NCBI RefSeq assembly: GCF_036850765.1
Contig: NC_089493.1
Span: 269,183,034-269,247,033 of the forward strand
DNA length: 64,000 nt
Direction: 5' to 3'
Origin: Saccopteryx bilineata
Taxonomy: Eukaryota; Chordata; Mammalia; Chiroptera; Emballonuridae
The notes beneath the pieces are model-generated. The model was not told the origin of the DNA and did not search any database. It worked only from the letters and a program-made list of their open reading frames with translations. The translations under genes were made by a program, and so were the position numbers. Shown here in pieces: positions 21,966 through 32,935 of the stretch (positions within the stretch are counted from its first letter, which is position 1; the number at the start of each line of letters is the position of its first letter).

Positions 21966-22475
21966 AGAGCTCCAAGGGCAGAAACCACACAAGTTAGCTA
22001 ATGGCTTTATAGAAGCGTCTTTTCTGGATTCCTGAAAAAAGGTGACTAGATTTGGTAGATATTAAAAACACCATTCTCATGAAGAACAACATGCTCCAAG
22101 TGTTCTTGGTCCTTGCTGAGAGAAAAATCTAATTCACAAAGCAACTCTACTTACAAGGATATCCAGAGAACATGGGTATCCGGCGGGTTTGAGAAATAAG
22201 ACAGGTATAAACAGGGCTACGTGAATAAGTAGCCCTCGCTTGTTTCCTTCATTTTCCCCCTTCTCCTTCTAGAAAGCACACAAGAGAAACACAAATTACA
22301 GACTGCACAGACTGTAATTTCTACATAATTGTAGATGGATCTAACCCAGATGCCAAAGTGCACATGAGGACCCCTAACCTGGCTGAGGCCGGACTGAGAT
22401 TCATTCGGGGAAAGCGAAGAGCAGGAGTGATGAGAGGACAGGACAGCCCAGCTGGAACAAATTTCAGAACACACC
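21966..22475. other. Unique sequence, no gene seen
   Basis: No repeat or gene recognised. Confidence 0.4.
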
Positions 22476-22483
22476 ACCTAAAT

Positions 22484-22777
22484 CAGTGGTCCCCAATCTT
22501 TTTTGGGCCACGGACCGGTTTAATATCAGAAAATATTTTCACAGACCGGCCTTTAGGGTGGGACGGATAAATGTATCACGTGACCGAGACAAGCGTCAAG
22601 AGTGAGTCTTAGACGGATGTAACAGAGGAAATCTGGTCATTTTTTAAAAATAAAACATTGTTCAGACTTAAATATAAATAAAACGAAAATAATGTTATTT
22701 ATTCTTTCTCTGAGGACCGGTACCAAATGGCCCACGGACCGGTACCGGTCCGCAGCCCCGGGGGTTGGGGACCACTA
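22484..22777 (+). mobile_element. Second hAT-type MITE family (CAGTGGTCCCCAA ends)
   Basis: A 294 bp element starts CAGTGGTCCCCAATC and ends GGGTTGGGGACCACTA. It is flanked by the perfect 8 bp duplication ACCTAAAT (22476-22483 and 22778-22785). ACCGGT motifs are repeated near both ends (GGACCGGTTT and GGACCGGTACCGGTCC). It is non-coding. The termini and duplication length place it in hAT. Confidence 0.9.
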
Positions 22778-22785
22778 ACCTAAAT

Positions 22786-23439
22786 GACACAGCCTGAAGG
22801 GGAGGGCTCGTCTTCAAGGGCAAAATCTACATCCCATGTTTATAGGGACTGGTGAACAAACAGGCGACCTAGGCCCTCCGGGGCCCAGGAAACTTATAGC
22901 AGCAAAGTAGGGCCGGATGCACAGAGAGCCACAGGCTGAGCCACGTTCCTGCCGCAATCTGGCTCAGGAAACCCAATCCATTCCATGGCCAACAACAACA
23001 CAGCGTTATTACTATTATCATCATCATTATTACTCACTGCTGAAATAAGAGTAATAGTAGTAATAATGTATATAATACATAGATTATAGATAGATAACAA
23101 CAATAATACTATAGATAATAACGCAGAGGCTCTGTAAGATAAAATGGGGGCCAAAGGTAGGAAAATAATCAAGTTCCAAAATTTCCCAACGAAAAGTGAC
23201 TGGCAAAACTCAGGAAAGAAGCAGAAAAAAAAAAAAAATAGAGTGAACATCACAGAAAGGAAAACAAAACTAAAGATACAGAAGGGAGCACAGACGCCGC
23301 AGGAGACAGGAAAAGGGGACCCAGGGACACGCAGGCGAAACTTGAAAGAAAGCACGCAGAATGAAAGGGGTTACAGACATGAGAAGTAACATTACAGAGG
23401 CAAAGACAGGCAAAGGAGACCCCGTATCAGGCTCCCTTA
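22786..23439. other. Unique and low-complexity sequence
   Basis: 22985-23120 is rich in ATT/ATA trinucleotide runs (TTATTACTATTATCATCATC and similar). An A-tract lies at 23226-23239. No gene is seen. Confidence 0.45.
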
Positions 23440-24690
23440 AAATATAAAAAGTAAAATGAACCAGAACAGTGAAGGAAAACAAATATTTAACAATCCGAGT
23501 CAAGAAAACTCCGGAAATAAAACGTCTGACTCTACGTGTCAAAAAGGAATTCGGTGGTCAGGGAAGCTGACCCAGAAGAATCAACACGGAGACATCTCCT
23601 GGCAAAAATTGCCGGGCTTTAAAGAAACCTTTCATCTGGCATTTAAAAGTTCGATTACAAGAGAAAAAGATCAGCCTGACTTCAGATTTTTTTCCACAGC
23701 AGCACTCAGCTACTTGAAGACACTGGAGAAATGCCTAAAAACCCCCAAGGATTCAACGTTCGAGTCAAGAATTCACTGTTTATCCAGATCAGCCTCCAAG
23801 TAGAATGAGTATGGACGGACAGTTTGGGACCTGAAAAACCCAAGGACTGTTGTCGCACAGTCCTTTGTGAGGAAGTGTCCAGACTGGATAAATTGCAGCC
23901 ATGTGAGACATGCCTGGGGTTCTAGGGCAAAAAACAAAATTGGCTGTGAGTCTTGAATACATGCGCCTGAGAGCGAAAAGGGAGACATATGCTCAGGTTG
24001 GGATGACAGGAGAGAGGGCGGGTGTTACACGCCCTGACAACCTGGAATTGATACCGGCAACAACAACAACAACAGAGTAAACAAGAGAAGACAAAGAAGG
24101 AAGGAAAGTCCGTAGTCCTGCTATCTGCCTCATGTGTGACAGCTGAGAGTCAGAGAATATTATTGGAAGCTGACAAATCAAGTAATGGAGGTGCATGAGA
24201 AGTAATAAAAGCCTACTGACCGTTCAAATATCAACTGCAAGGGAGATAGTATTATTGACTCAATTTGGGAAACTAAGGAGAAGGAAGAAAGGAAGGACAA
24301 AAGAATAGGAATCACAATAAGTTTATAACTGTTCACACTAGGAAACCATTACATACAGTGTAAAAAAAAAAATAGGAACTAAGAGAATTGTATAAAGCCA
24401 TAATTAATTTTATGAAGATAACAACTAGAACAAAAATACCACCCTCCTAAATATCAGAACTACACACACACACACACACACAGCAAAGATCACAGAGTGA
24501 AATACTTAAAAAGAATAATTATTTTAAAAGTACAGATAAAGTAATATAAAAGTTATGTGTGATGATAGATGTTAATAAGACTTATTGTGGCAATCATTTC
24601 ACTATATATACAGATATTAAATCATGTTGCATATTGAAACTAACAAAATATTATATGTCAATTATATTTCAACTTAAAAAATATATTTAA
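23440..24690 (+). mobile_element. Ancient L1/HAL1-type relic
   Basis: 23600-23810 decodes weakly as the 3' part of an L1-type ORF1 region (TCAGATTTTTTTCCACAGCA, GAATTCACTGTTTATCCAGA). 24590-24690 is an L1 3' end (GGCAATCATTTCACTATATA, TTATATGTCAATTATATTTC). The middle is decayed, with an (AC)n run at 24462-24481. No intact frame. Confidence 0.5.
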
Positions 24691-24701
24691 AAATAAAAAT
24701 A

Positions 24702-25049
24702 GGCCTTGGCCAGTTTGTTCAGTGGACAGAGCATTGATCTGGCTTATGGACATCCCAGTTTCAATCCCCAGTCAGGGCAAGCAGGAGAAGCAACCATCTG
24801 CTTCTCCTCCCACTCCCCATTCTCTCCCACTTCCCCTCCCACAGCCAGTGGCTCAATTGCTCTGAGCATTACCCTGTGTGCTGAGGATCGCTTATCTGGG
24901 TACAAATGTCAGCCTCAGGTGCTAAAAGTAGCTTGATTGATTCAAGCATCGGCCCAAGACTGGGGTTGCCAGGTGGATCCCAGTGGGGGCACATTTCGAG
25001 GTCTATCTCACTATCTCCCCTCTTCTCACTTAAAAAAAAGAAAAAGAAA
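24702..25049 (+). mobile_element. tRNA-derived bat SINE, family A, diverged copy
   Basis: GGCCTTGGCCAGTTTGTTCA, GTTTCAATCCCCAGTCAGGG, GCAACCATCTGCTTCTCCTC, TGCTAAAAGTAGCTTGATTG and CAGGTGGATCCCAGTGGGGG follow the family A layout, ending in an A-rich tail. It is more diverged than the copies at 33615 and 54072. Confidence 0.85.
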
Positions 25050-26095
25050 TTTAGAAAGAATAATTATGAAAAACTAAGCCTAAACATATACAGTATATCA
25101 ATATATATAAATGAGCCTTATCAATAGTAAAAGTAAACGTTTTTCATTTCACATCACAAAGAAAACGCAAATTCTATGCTATAAATAAATATATGGAAAA
25201 TAATGCAATTAAAAAATGAGGCTGGAAAAAGATATACCAGGAAGATGTAAGCCAAAGGAAGATCGAGTTTATGGGGTTAATGTGAGACATGGTGGAAGTG
25301 AGTCCAAATAGCATTATATGATACAAACAAGGGCACTTTATAATGCTAAAGGGTAAAACTGACAATTAAGATATAACAGTTATGAATATCTATATACTTG
25401 ATTACATATCAGCAATATTTCTAAGGCAGAAATTATCTAGACATATAGAAAAATAGACAAAAACCCATCCGTTGCAGAAGATTTTAGTTCAATTCTCAGT
25501 CCTTGATAGTGCACCTTGACAAAACATAATGTAAATAACAATTTATTTGGTCCTTCCCACCCAGCAATGCCACCTGGGATGTATCCTTCAGATAGACTCA
25601 CACGCATGCAAAATGACACAGACACAGTTATTTATTTCAGTATTGTTTGTAAAAGCATTACTTTCTTGTCCATCAATAGATGACTACTTAAATTAATTAT
25701 GGAATAACAATTCGAGGAACCGTCCCATAAAAGAAGAAGAAATATGAGGATCTCCATATACTTATGGAAAGAATTCTCATATATATTAATTTTAAGTTGA
25801 AAAGGAAAATCCACAAAGTACTGGACAGGGTGTGTAGTACACTACCTTCTGTGTAAAAGAGAAGACTATGAGTTCACATTTGCTGAGCTATGCAAGAAAA
25901 GACTCTGAAAAGAGACCTAACAGACTAGCAATCGTGGTAACTTGTATGTATGTGGTGGAAGTGGGGGATGGGTGGGCAGTGAGCCAGTGGTAATGGGGAG
26001 GGAGGAACTTTTCACTGCAAACTACCACACACATATAGATATAGGTGAATGTGGATGGGTGTGACTGCATCACCCATTTTATTTAAAACATACAC
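25050..26095 (+). mobile_element. Ancient L1 (L1M-type) ORF2 and 3' relic
   Basis: 25200-25440 resembles decayed L1 ORF2 (GGCTGGAAAAAGATATACCA). 25550-25870 resembles the ORF2 C-terminal region (CCCAGCAATGCCACCTGGGA, TTTCAGTATTGTTTGTAAAA, TGTCCATCAATAGATGACTA). 25960-26095 resembles the 3' UTR (GGGAGGGAGGAACTTTTCAC). Confidence 0.6.
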
Positions 26096-26384
26096 AATCT
26101 TGTGTGCAAAAGGCCCTAAAGACATCGTTTCTCTCTGGGACTCCTAGTCTTTTATACAGACTCTTGATAAAAAGAAAAACCTGATTCCATTGTCCTTCAG
26201 TTTACCTGAAAATCAACACAATGGACTTTCTGTTTTGCATATAAATCATCCCCCCTTGACGCAATGAATATGGGCCGATTAAACAACCCATAACAAATAA
26301 GCCCACTGACTCCTTTTAACCCCGTCACTGGAAAAAATCACTAGAAGATTAGGTCTTTTCCTAGAAGACGCTAGACCTGAGCTG

Positions 26385-26665
26385 TCTGATGTGGCTGGCT
26401 CTACCTTGACCTGTGGCTGGCTCAAACTGCAATGAGCGGTAAGTATAAACTACACACCAAGTTCAAAGCCTATGGGTGGAAAAAAGAGTAAAATATCTCG
26501 TTCATTTTTAATATTGACTATATATGGATATTGGGGTAAATAAAGTATACCATTCAAATAAATTTCACCTATATATATTTTTTGCATTCTTGATAAGGTG
26601 GCCAGAACATTTTAAATGACACATGTGGTTCGCATTGTATTTCTAATGGACTGCTGTAGTCTAGG
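26385..26665 (-). mobile_element. hAT-Charlie-type DNA transposon relic
   Basis: GAGCTGTCTGATGTGGCTGG at one end, AGTAAAATATCTCGTTCATT and TTTTAAATGACACATGTGGT inside, and TGTATTTCTAATGGACTGCT at the other end match a mammal-wide Charlie MITE in reverse. The subfamily is not certain. Confidence 0.55.
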
Positions 26666-26689
26666 TGATTGAAACATAAGCTGACAGGC

Positions 26690-27080
26690 TAGATGAGATT
26701 TTGCTGCAGTAACAAGCAGCCCTAAAAATCTCACCGACTAACGAGAATAATGTTGATGTCTCAGTCATCACACACGAGCAGCGTGGGCCTGCAGAGAAAT
26801 CTGTTTCTGCAGCCAGTAAAGCACCCAGGCTGGTGGAGACTTCCTCCAGCGCAGGCTCACTGTCACTGCAGCGGTGGAAGGGACGTGGTGCATCATGCGT
26901 CTGCCCCGACACTTCCTCTTGGAAGTAACACACAACATTTGTGCTCACATTTCACTGATCAGAGCAAATCCCACAGCAGTGCTTAATTTCACAGCAGGGC
27001 AGGGAACGGCAGTCTTCCTACATGCCCAGAAGAAGAAGAAGACAGAAATATTTAATGAACCGCAGGAGACGACGACATCT
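26690..27080 (-). mobile_element. LTR relic, ERVL/MaLR-like
   Basis: TGCAGTAACAAGCAGCCCTA, AAAATCTCACCGACTAACGA at the left and GAAGTAACACACAACATTTG, CACATTTCACTGATCAGAGC, ATGCCCAGAAGAAGAAGAAG to the right follow the order of a mammal-wide LTR in reverse. The family is not certain. Confidence 0.45.
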
Positions 27081-27559
27081 CATTTTATGTCCTATCCAAA
27101 GCTCAAGCCCACACATATTGACTCCAAGTGACTTGAAATCAACTATTTGAATTTACGTAGAGTTCCCTTGCGTCAGACGGAAAATGATTTCAGGGAACAC
27201 ACAATTGAATGAAGCCGTACTTGGTGTCCTCAGTGGCCCTGCTAATACTTCCAGTAACTGGGTTGTCCACATCACCATGAGGAGATCCGTGGGCAACAGC
27301 TGGTTTTTATAGGAATTTATATTGAGCTAAATATCACATTGTGCTGTGTACCTTAATTCAGAGCTGCACAGTATGTATTTCCTCAATCTTTCACCAAATA
27401 GCTGTCCAATGTGTGAACACATTTACCACCTATGCTGTTCCTTCCCCCTGTAAAATGGGGCTGCATCTCCTCACCACCATGGTTCTTACAGTAGATAGCT
27501 GTATTGTTTACAGCTATACACCACTATTTCCTTTCCAGAAAGGAAACTGTGCGCTCCAG
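27081..27559. other. Unique sequence, no gene seen
   Basis: No repeat or gene recognised. Confidence 0.4.
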
Positions 27560-27870
27560 TTCACTGCCATGTGACTTGCCAGGGTGTGACCATGTCACAT
27601 CCAAATAGAAGTAGTAAATGAGATCGCAGGGGCCATCTCAGACCACTTGAACTTCCCCCTCTGTCAGAAGTGTGGGTGCATCCCACATCCGGGCTACTCC
27701 TTCAGCCTGGGTGCCAGATTGATGAGATGCTTGGAGCAGAGACCAACAGATCCCCTGTAGCCCACCTAGAACATGAACAAGGAGTTACCACTTGTTACTG
27801 TAAGCCACTGAGACTGGAGGTTTTTGTGGCATGGGAAGAGCTGGCCAATGCAGATGTGGCCATTTGGGGA
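27560..27870 (+). mobile_element. Probable LTR relic
   Basis: The 3' part (GTTACTGTAAGCCACTGAGA, then GAGGTTTTTGTGGCATGGGA) resembles the polyadenylation-proximal end of mammal-wide LTRs, and the 5' part is compatible. Weak assignment. Confidence 0.4.
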
Positions 27871-27954
27871 AAGGTTACATTTTTACTATCTGCCCCACTG
27901 TCAGGAGATTTTCTCCCTAGTTGACTTTATAGTCCAGTACCTAATCTCATTTAC

Positions 27955-28205
27955 ATAATGCATTAACATTTATATAGCAGTTATCTATATGCCAAGAACT
28001 ATTCCAAGCACTTTATAGAAATTAATTTACTCCACCATCATAAAACCCTTTCAGATAGGTCCTCTTATTATCCCCATTTCACAGATGAGGGCACTGAGAC
28101 AGAGAGAGGTCAAGATCACACAGCAGGTAAGCAGCAGGGTCCGAGTTCAACCCTGGTTGGCTGGCCTAAGAGTCCACGTCCTTAACCATTATGCTACGCA
28201 ATTAT
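27955..28205 (+). repeat. MIR SINE, nearly full length
   Basis: ATATGCCAAGAACTATTCCA, AGCACTTTATAGAAATTAAT, TATTATCCCCATTTCACAGA, TGAGGGCACTGAGACAGAGA, GGTCAAGATCACACAGCAGG and CTTAACCATTATGCTACGC are collinear with MIR. This is the best preserved MIR in the window. Confidence 0.9.
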
Positions 28206-29489
28206 AACCATGAAAACGTTCAGCACATTCGATCTTGTTTCTTGTACTAGATTCAAGAACTGAGGGGACCTGAGATTCGGAGGCGTCAAGTTACTGACTC
28301 AAATTTACACAGTGACCTTGATGGCAGCAAAATTCATGCTTTATCAAGAAAGAAAAAAAAAAAACAACTTCCAGTCATCAGTTGAATTCTTCCTGTTCAA
28401 ATCAACTGAATCGGACCACCGCCATATTTCCAAGAGTTCTCTTTGCGCTTATCTCCATCACTGGTGTTAATAAATATTGGCTGGACGTCTACCGTGGGGA
28501 GGGAGGCATCATTGTGCTAGGTAGGTAGGTGCCTTTGCCCCTGGTAAGATTGAAGAAATAGGACTTCCTCTAGTGAGGCCTTGCTGTGGTGAAAGATGAA
28601 GTCAACAGACACCGCTGTGGATGGGGAAGCAGAGGCACCCCATCAGGTGGCTCTCACATGGTGACTACAGTGTTCACAAGATTGCATAGCAGCCCACTGC
28701 CCCAGAAGGTAGCAGGAACAGAAAACACAACATTCCTGTCCTCCTCCTGTTTCATTATCACCAGGGATGGTGTCGGCATGAAAAGAGCAGTGTGAAATGG
28801 ACGGTTCTCACATCTTCCACATTTATCAACAATGTCGGTGCCTGCTGTTGCCATGGCTGCCGTAGCTGAGGCCGCCTCAGTCTTCTCACACCAAGAAGAG
28901 TATTAGACGTGCGACATGCACCAGCAGGGAAGCCTGTGCAAATAGGCATGCACGTGCGTGTACATACACGCACCCCCACACACACACATACACACTCCCC
29001 ACACCCTTTTCTCCATTCCCAAGAAATGTCAGGGAATGTGGAAAAAGGGAAAGAGGCAGCAGCATTGGAGGAAGCGCTGCTCAGTCACGGCCGGAGGCCT
29101 TCAGAGGAGCACAGGAGTCCTCCTGCAGCTCACGGGGACAGCACAGACCAGTGCCGTTTTGCTTCTCCAGTCTCTCCTTCGCTGTCAGACAGATCTCATT
29201 TGGGATGGGGTGGGGCGAGGGCCTTTGGGGCCTTGTCCATACCTGTGATGCTGGCAGGGAGGGAGTAGCCGGTTAGAATAAGGCCCCGCCCTGCCCCCTG
29301 CCCAACCAGCCCTCCTCCGGGAGCCTTCTGGTTCTAGGTGCAGGCTCAGCCTTTCCCAAACCTCTGGGCCACACTTGCCTTTAATGAGGGAGAATTAAGG
29401 AGCTTGACCTGTATGCTCTGCATCTGGACTTTAGGCAGTCCTGCTCCGATTGTGTGGCCTCATTCCCACGCCTGAGTTTTTCCCCCATT
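28206..29489. other. Mostly unique sequence with a small CA repeat
   Basis: A (CA)n/(CAC)-rich stretch lies at 28968-29000. GC-rich sequence follows to about 29350. Overlapping open frames up to 119 codons have no recognisable product. Confidence 0.4.
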
Positions 29490-29800
29490 GGCACTTGTAT
29501 TAGGGTTCTCGAGAGAAACAGAAGCAGCAGAAAACACGCACGCACGCGCACACACACACGCACACGCACACGCATACGTTAATAGATTTATTAGGAGTTG
29601 GCTCACACAATTATGGAGGCAAAGGCCCGTGACTTAGCCTGCAAGGCAAAGACGCAGGAAAGCCAGGGGTATAGTTCTAGTCTGAGTCCAAAGGCCTGAG
29701 AACCAGGAAGGAGCGTGTAAGTCCCAGTCCGAGCGCAGGAGAAGACCCGTGTGCCAGCTCAGCACAGGTCGCCTTCCGTTTGGCCTTTGGCCCCACTCCT
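29490..29800 (-). mobile_element. MLT2-type ERVL LTR with CA/CG microsatellite
   Basis: TGTATTAGGGTTCTCGAGAG and AAACAGAAGCAGCAG, then AATAGATTTATTAGGAGTTG and GCTCACACAATTATGGAGGC, are the reverse complement of an MLT2-type LTR end (compare 17630-18082 on the other strand). A CACGCACGC-type repeat lies at 29533-29575. Confidence 0.7.
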
Positions 29801-30063
29801 TCCTTCCCCCTTCATTGCCAAAGGGTCAAAGGGCTGGGAAGACAACAGGGGAGAGGGGAAAAGACTAGCCATCCCGAATCGCTCGGCCCTTGGTCCTCAG
29901 ACGTTGGCTGACGTGGGGTGATGGCTCTGACCTGCCTGCCACGTGTGGGATCTTTGATGTGCTCTCTCTGTATCATTTGGGATCGATGTTTCCCCAGCCT
30001 CGTTTTCTTGTTGCCCAGTACAAGCGTCCATTCAGCCCTCGCTGAAGGCCATATTGATTTTGA

Positions 30064-30255
30064 AGCAGTGATTCTCAAAAGTGTGGTCCCAAACCAGGAA
30101 CATCAGCCTCATCAGAGAACTAGTGAACACTGCACATTTTCAGCCCCCCCCCCCCGACACATTGAGTCAGAAATCTGGGAGTGGTGCCCACCAGCAATCT
30201 GTCCTTCAACAAGCCCTCCAGGTGACTCCCAAGCACCCTCATTGCCTTGAGAGCC
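30064..30255 (+). mobile_element. MER5A hAT-Charlie MITE
   Basis: CAGTGATTCTCAAAAGTGTG, GAACATCAGCCTCATCAGAG, TTGAGTCAGAAATCTGGGAG and CAACAAGCCCTCCAGGTGAC are a close match to MER5A. A 12-base C tract lies at 30144-30155. The right terminus is eroded. Confidence 0.88.
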
Positions 30256-30439
30256 CCCAATGTTAAAGGCTCGGTCCCTTGCCCTCTGAACCCGCACCTC
30301 CTCCCAGCCCTTCAGCCATCCCTTTATGTCCCACAGACCTCATTTGAGAGAGGTGGCATTTAAACACTGCTAAACCTGACATTTTTTCCTCCCTTCCAGT
30401 TCTGTGGGATACCTGATTGCAATGTTATAATACTCCAGA

Positions 30440-31045
30440 GGCCCCGCCCTCAGAAAGTAGCAATTTAAAATAAGAACAGATTATTTTAAAACGCTTGTTG
30501 GCACATTGATGCCACTGGCTGGCACGCACTGACTAATTAATCCATATTTGACCTGAATTAATGCCTAATCTGTGTGAAATGATGGAGATTGCTGGCATGC
30601 AGCAAAGTTGAGACTATAAAACCAAAGGCATGTGGGAGTGGATTCAGCATCGGGCTAACACGAGGATTAAAGCCTTCTTCAACTGAGACGTTATTTGAAG
30701 TTGGATTTTCTTCCTCTCTCCTCTCCGCCCCCACCTCCTTCAAGAAAAAAAAAAAGAAAATTACCAGAAGACAGGAGCATATTGTCTCCCCTTCTCCAAA
30801 ATAAAGGTAAACTGACAGCACTTTCAATGAAAGGCTCTGCATGATTGGAATTAAATGTCAAATACGATTTTCTGTTGGCAATTCAAAGTGTTGGTGTCAA
30901 AATCATAACTGACAGTGCGGCGGCAGATTAGTATCTGTCTGGATCACGGCATCACACTGTGGGAAGGTTTATGATTTAGTAGATTAACACAGCTATCTTC
31001 ACGCTACCACTTAAGAGATAATTTGTTCAAGCAGGAGCCGATTAG
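30440..31045. promoter_or_regulatory. Candidate conserved non-coding block
   Basis: This repeat-free AT-rich block has dense homeodomain-type sites (GACTAATTAATCCATATTTG near 30530, CTGAATTAATGCCTAATC near 30553, GGAATTAAATGTCAAATACG near 30847, TTTAGTAGATTAACACAG near 30975) and a low-complexity break at 30705-30760. It resembles developmental enhancers in composition. Inference only. Confidence 0.4.
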
Positions 31046-31489
31046 ATTGTGGCTGTCCAGAAGCAGGCGCCCCTCCCCCGAAGTTCTGTCAGGCGTGGGA
31101 TGGTACACCCTGCCCCCTGTGGGGGGGGGGTGCCATCATTACCGGTGACAGGCAGCAGAGGTGAGCCAGCCACAGCTGCAGGCAACCCAGCTCTCCCTAG
31201 CCACCGAGGATGTTGGCGATGTCTGGGGGGGGGGGGGGGGGGAATGGAGTTCCTATTGATCCAACCAATATGAAATAGGCTTCCAGGTTGGAGATTTGAT
31301 TTATTTAGCTTCTGCTTCTCACGTGGGGTGGAGGGAGGAGGGGGACTTCCAGGCAAGTCATTGAATCATGCACTCCACCACTACGTTCTCCTCGCTCTAG
31401 GAAAAAAAAAAAAATGGCAGCCAGGGCTCAGAGAGGTTAGGGGACTCGCCCCGGATCAGAGCTTGGGAAGAGCAAGAAAGTAAATTAGT
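31046..31489. other. Unique sequence with long G tracts
   Basis: G tracts lie at 31120-31131 (about 10) and 31225-31242 (18). No gene is seen. Confidence 0.5.
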
Positions 31490-31680
31490 ATTACTTGAGA
31501 CTCACATGGGACAGACACTGTGTCTTCAGCACTTTTATCTCCAATGTCTTGTGTAATATTCACATAAACTGTTGTTATCAGGGGGCAGACTCGGCTAAGG
31601 ATGTAATCACTTGAGTTAGCCACAGTAAGTCATGGCAGAGATGGGTTAGAGCTCAGTCTACTAATTCCCAATCCTGTGTT
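31490..31680 (+). repeat. MIR SINE
   Basis: GTGTCTTCAGCACTTTTATC, GTGTAATATTCACATAAACT and GTCATGGCAGAGATGGGTTA follow the MIR order with a decayed centre. Confidence 0.55.
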
Positions 31681-31904
31681 CTCAGCAGCACCTTGTAGAG
31701 AGAGTACTTGGGGACAGGTGAAAATAGGAGAATTATTTCGGGGACCATTAAGGCAGAAATCACTCTGAACATAAGCAAATTCGACTAAAAGCATCGGGTC
31801 TATAATTTTCATACAATATCCGGGTGGTTAACTCTTTCACGGACCAGCACAAGATTTCTGACGGCCAGTCCATGGACCAGTGGTTGAAAAACACTGTCAT
31901 AGAG

Positions 31905-32257
31905 CAGGGATAGTCAACCTTTTTATACCTACCGCCCACTTCTGTATCTCTGTTAGTAGTAAAATTTTCTAACCGCCCACCAGTTCCACAGTGATAGTGA
32001 TTTATAAAGTAGGGAAGTAACTTTACTTTATAAAATTTATAAAGCAGAGTTACAGCAAGTTTAAAGCATATAATAATAATTACTTACCAAGTACTTTATG
32101 TCGGATTTTCGCTAAGTTTGGCAGAATAAATCTTTATAAAACAACTTACTATAGTTAAATCTATCTTTTTATTTATACTTTGGTTGCTCTGCTACCGCCC
32201 ACCATAAAAGCTGAAACGCCCACTAGTGGGATATAGGGACCAGGTTGACTATCACTG
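31905..32257 (-). mobile_element. Non-autonomous hAT-like transposon (MITE), copy 2, reverse orientation
   Basis: It is the reverse complement of the element at 990-1341, starting CAGGGATAGTCAACCTTTTT and ending CAGGTTGACTATCACTG. It is 353 bp, almost the same length as copy 1. GTCATAGAG occurs on both sides (31896-31904 and 32258-32266), giving an 8-9 bp duplication. The palindrome CCCACTAGTGGG is at 32219-32230. Confidence 0.88.
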
Positions 32258-32266
32258 GTCATAGAG

Positions 32267-32757
32267 TAACCCTAGAATAAATATTCCAACTGAGGAGGGG
32301 ATACAAGGCCTTTGAAAACTGTGCTTCTATCTTTCACAGATACCGTTTCTGCCAAGTGACAGCCCATAGAACCCAGATAATAAAATAAATAAAATGGATT
32401 ATCTGTGTCTTGACCAGCCATAAATTATAACTGGCCCTCGGCAAGCCTGTTAAGAGTTTCATCTTGCAGACTGTGTTTGTTCTTCCCCCTCCCTGCTGCC
32501 CCCACTTCCGGGGAGGAAGGAGAAACGATGAAAGCAGTCAGTTCAATGCAGCATTTCTATTATCCAACAATTCCAGGATGTGACAGCAAAAAAGACCCAC
32601 AAGATAATGTTCCGACTCTGGTTTTAGCATGTTTACTCTCTTCTGGGTGAACTCTGACATCCAAATGCATTAATGCGGTGCCATTTTCAACTCTCATGCC
32701 ACTCTCTCTCCTTGTATGTATCAGAATTTTAATGCCAGCTTCCCTGTTTGAGTTATG
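32267..32757. promoter_or_regulatory. Candidate conserved non-coding sequence
   Basis: Repeat-free sequence. 32410-32470 and 32560-32755 are AT-rich with sites such as CCAAATGCATTAATGCGGTG (near 32660) and CATAAATTATAACTGG (near 32420). Composition only; weak. Confidence 0.25.
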
Positions 32758-32935
32758 GTAATTTATTGTAATAGTGTATTTTGACCTTTTCAGTATTTTG
32801 TATTTTTATTGGATAGCTGTTTCACCTCTTCCCTGGAGGGTTAGCCAGGCTGAAAATGAGAGAGAATGGTAAGACCAACCAATCAAAATACAGAATATTA
32901 AAAAGGTCAACACACAAGAGCAAACTACTAATTTG
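32758..32935. repeat. Imperfect inverted repeat (stem-loop or decayed MITE)
   Basis: TTGACCTTTTCAGTATTTTG (from 32781) continuing to ATTGG at 32812 pairs with 32879-32910, whose reverse complement begins TTGACCTTTTTAATATTCTG. Weaker pairing extends outward. The pairing segments are 32 bp and clearly alike, separated by 66 bp. No target duplication or family was recognised. Confidence 0.6.

Noticed and set aside
21600..21992. 130-codon minus-strand frame
   Set aside because: It crosses the foldback element and the surrounding L1 relic, so it is fortuitous.
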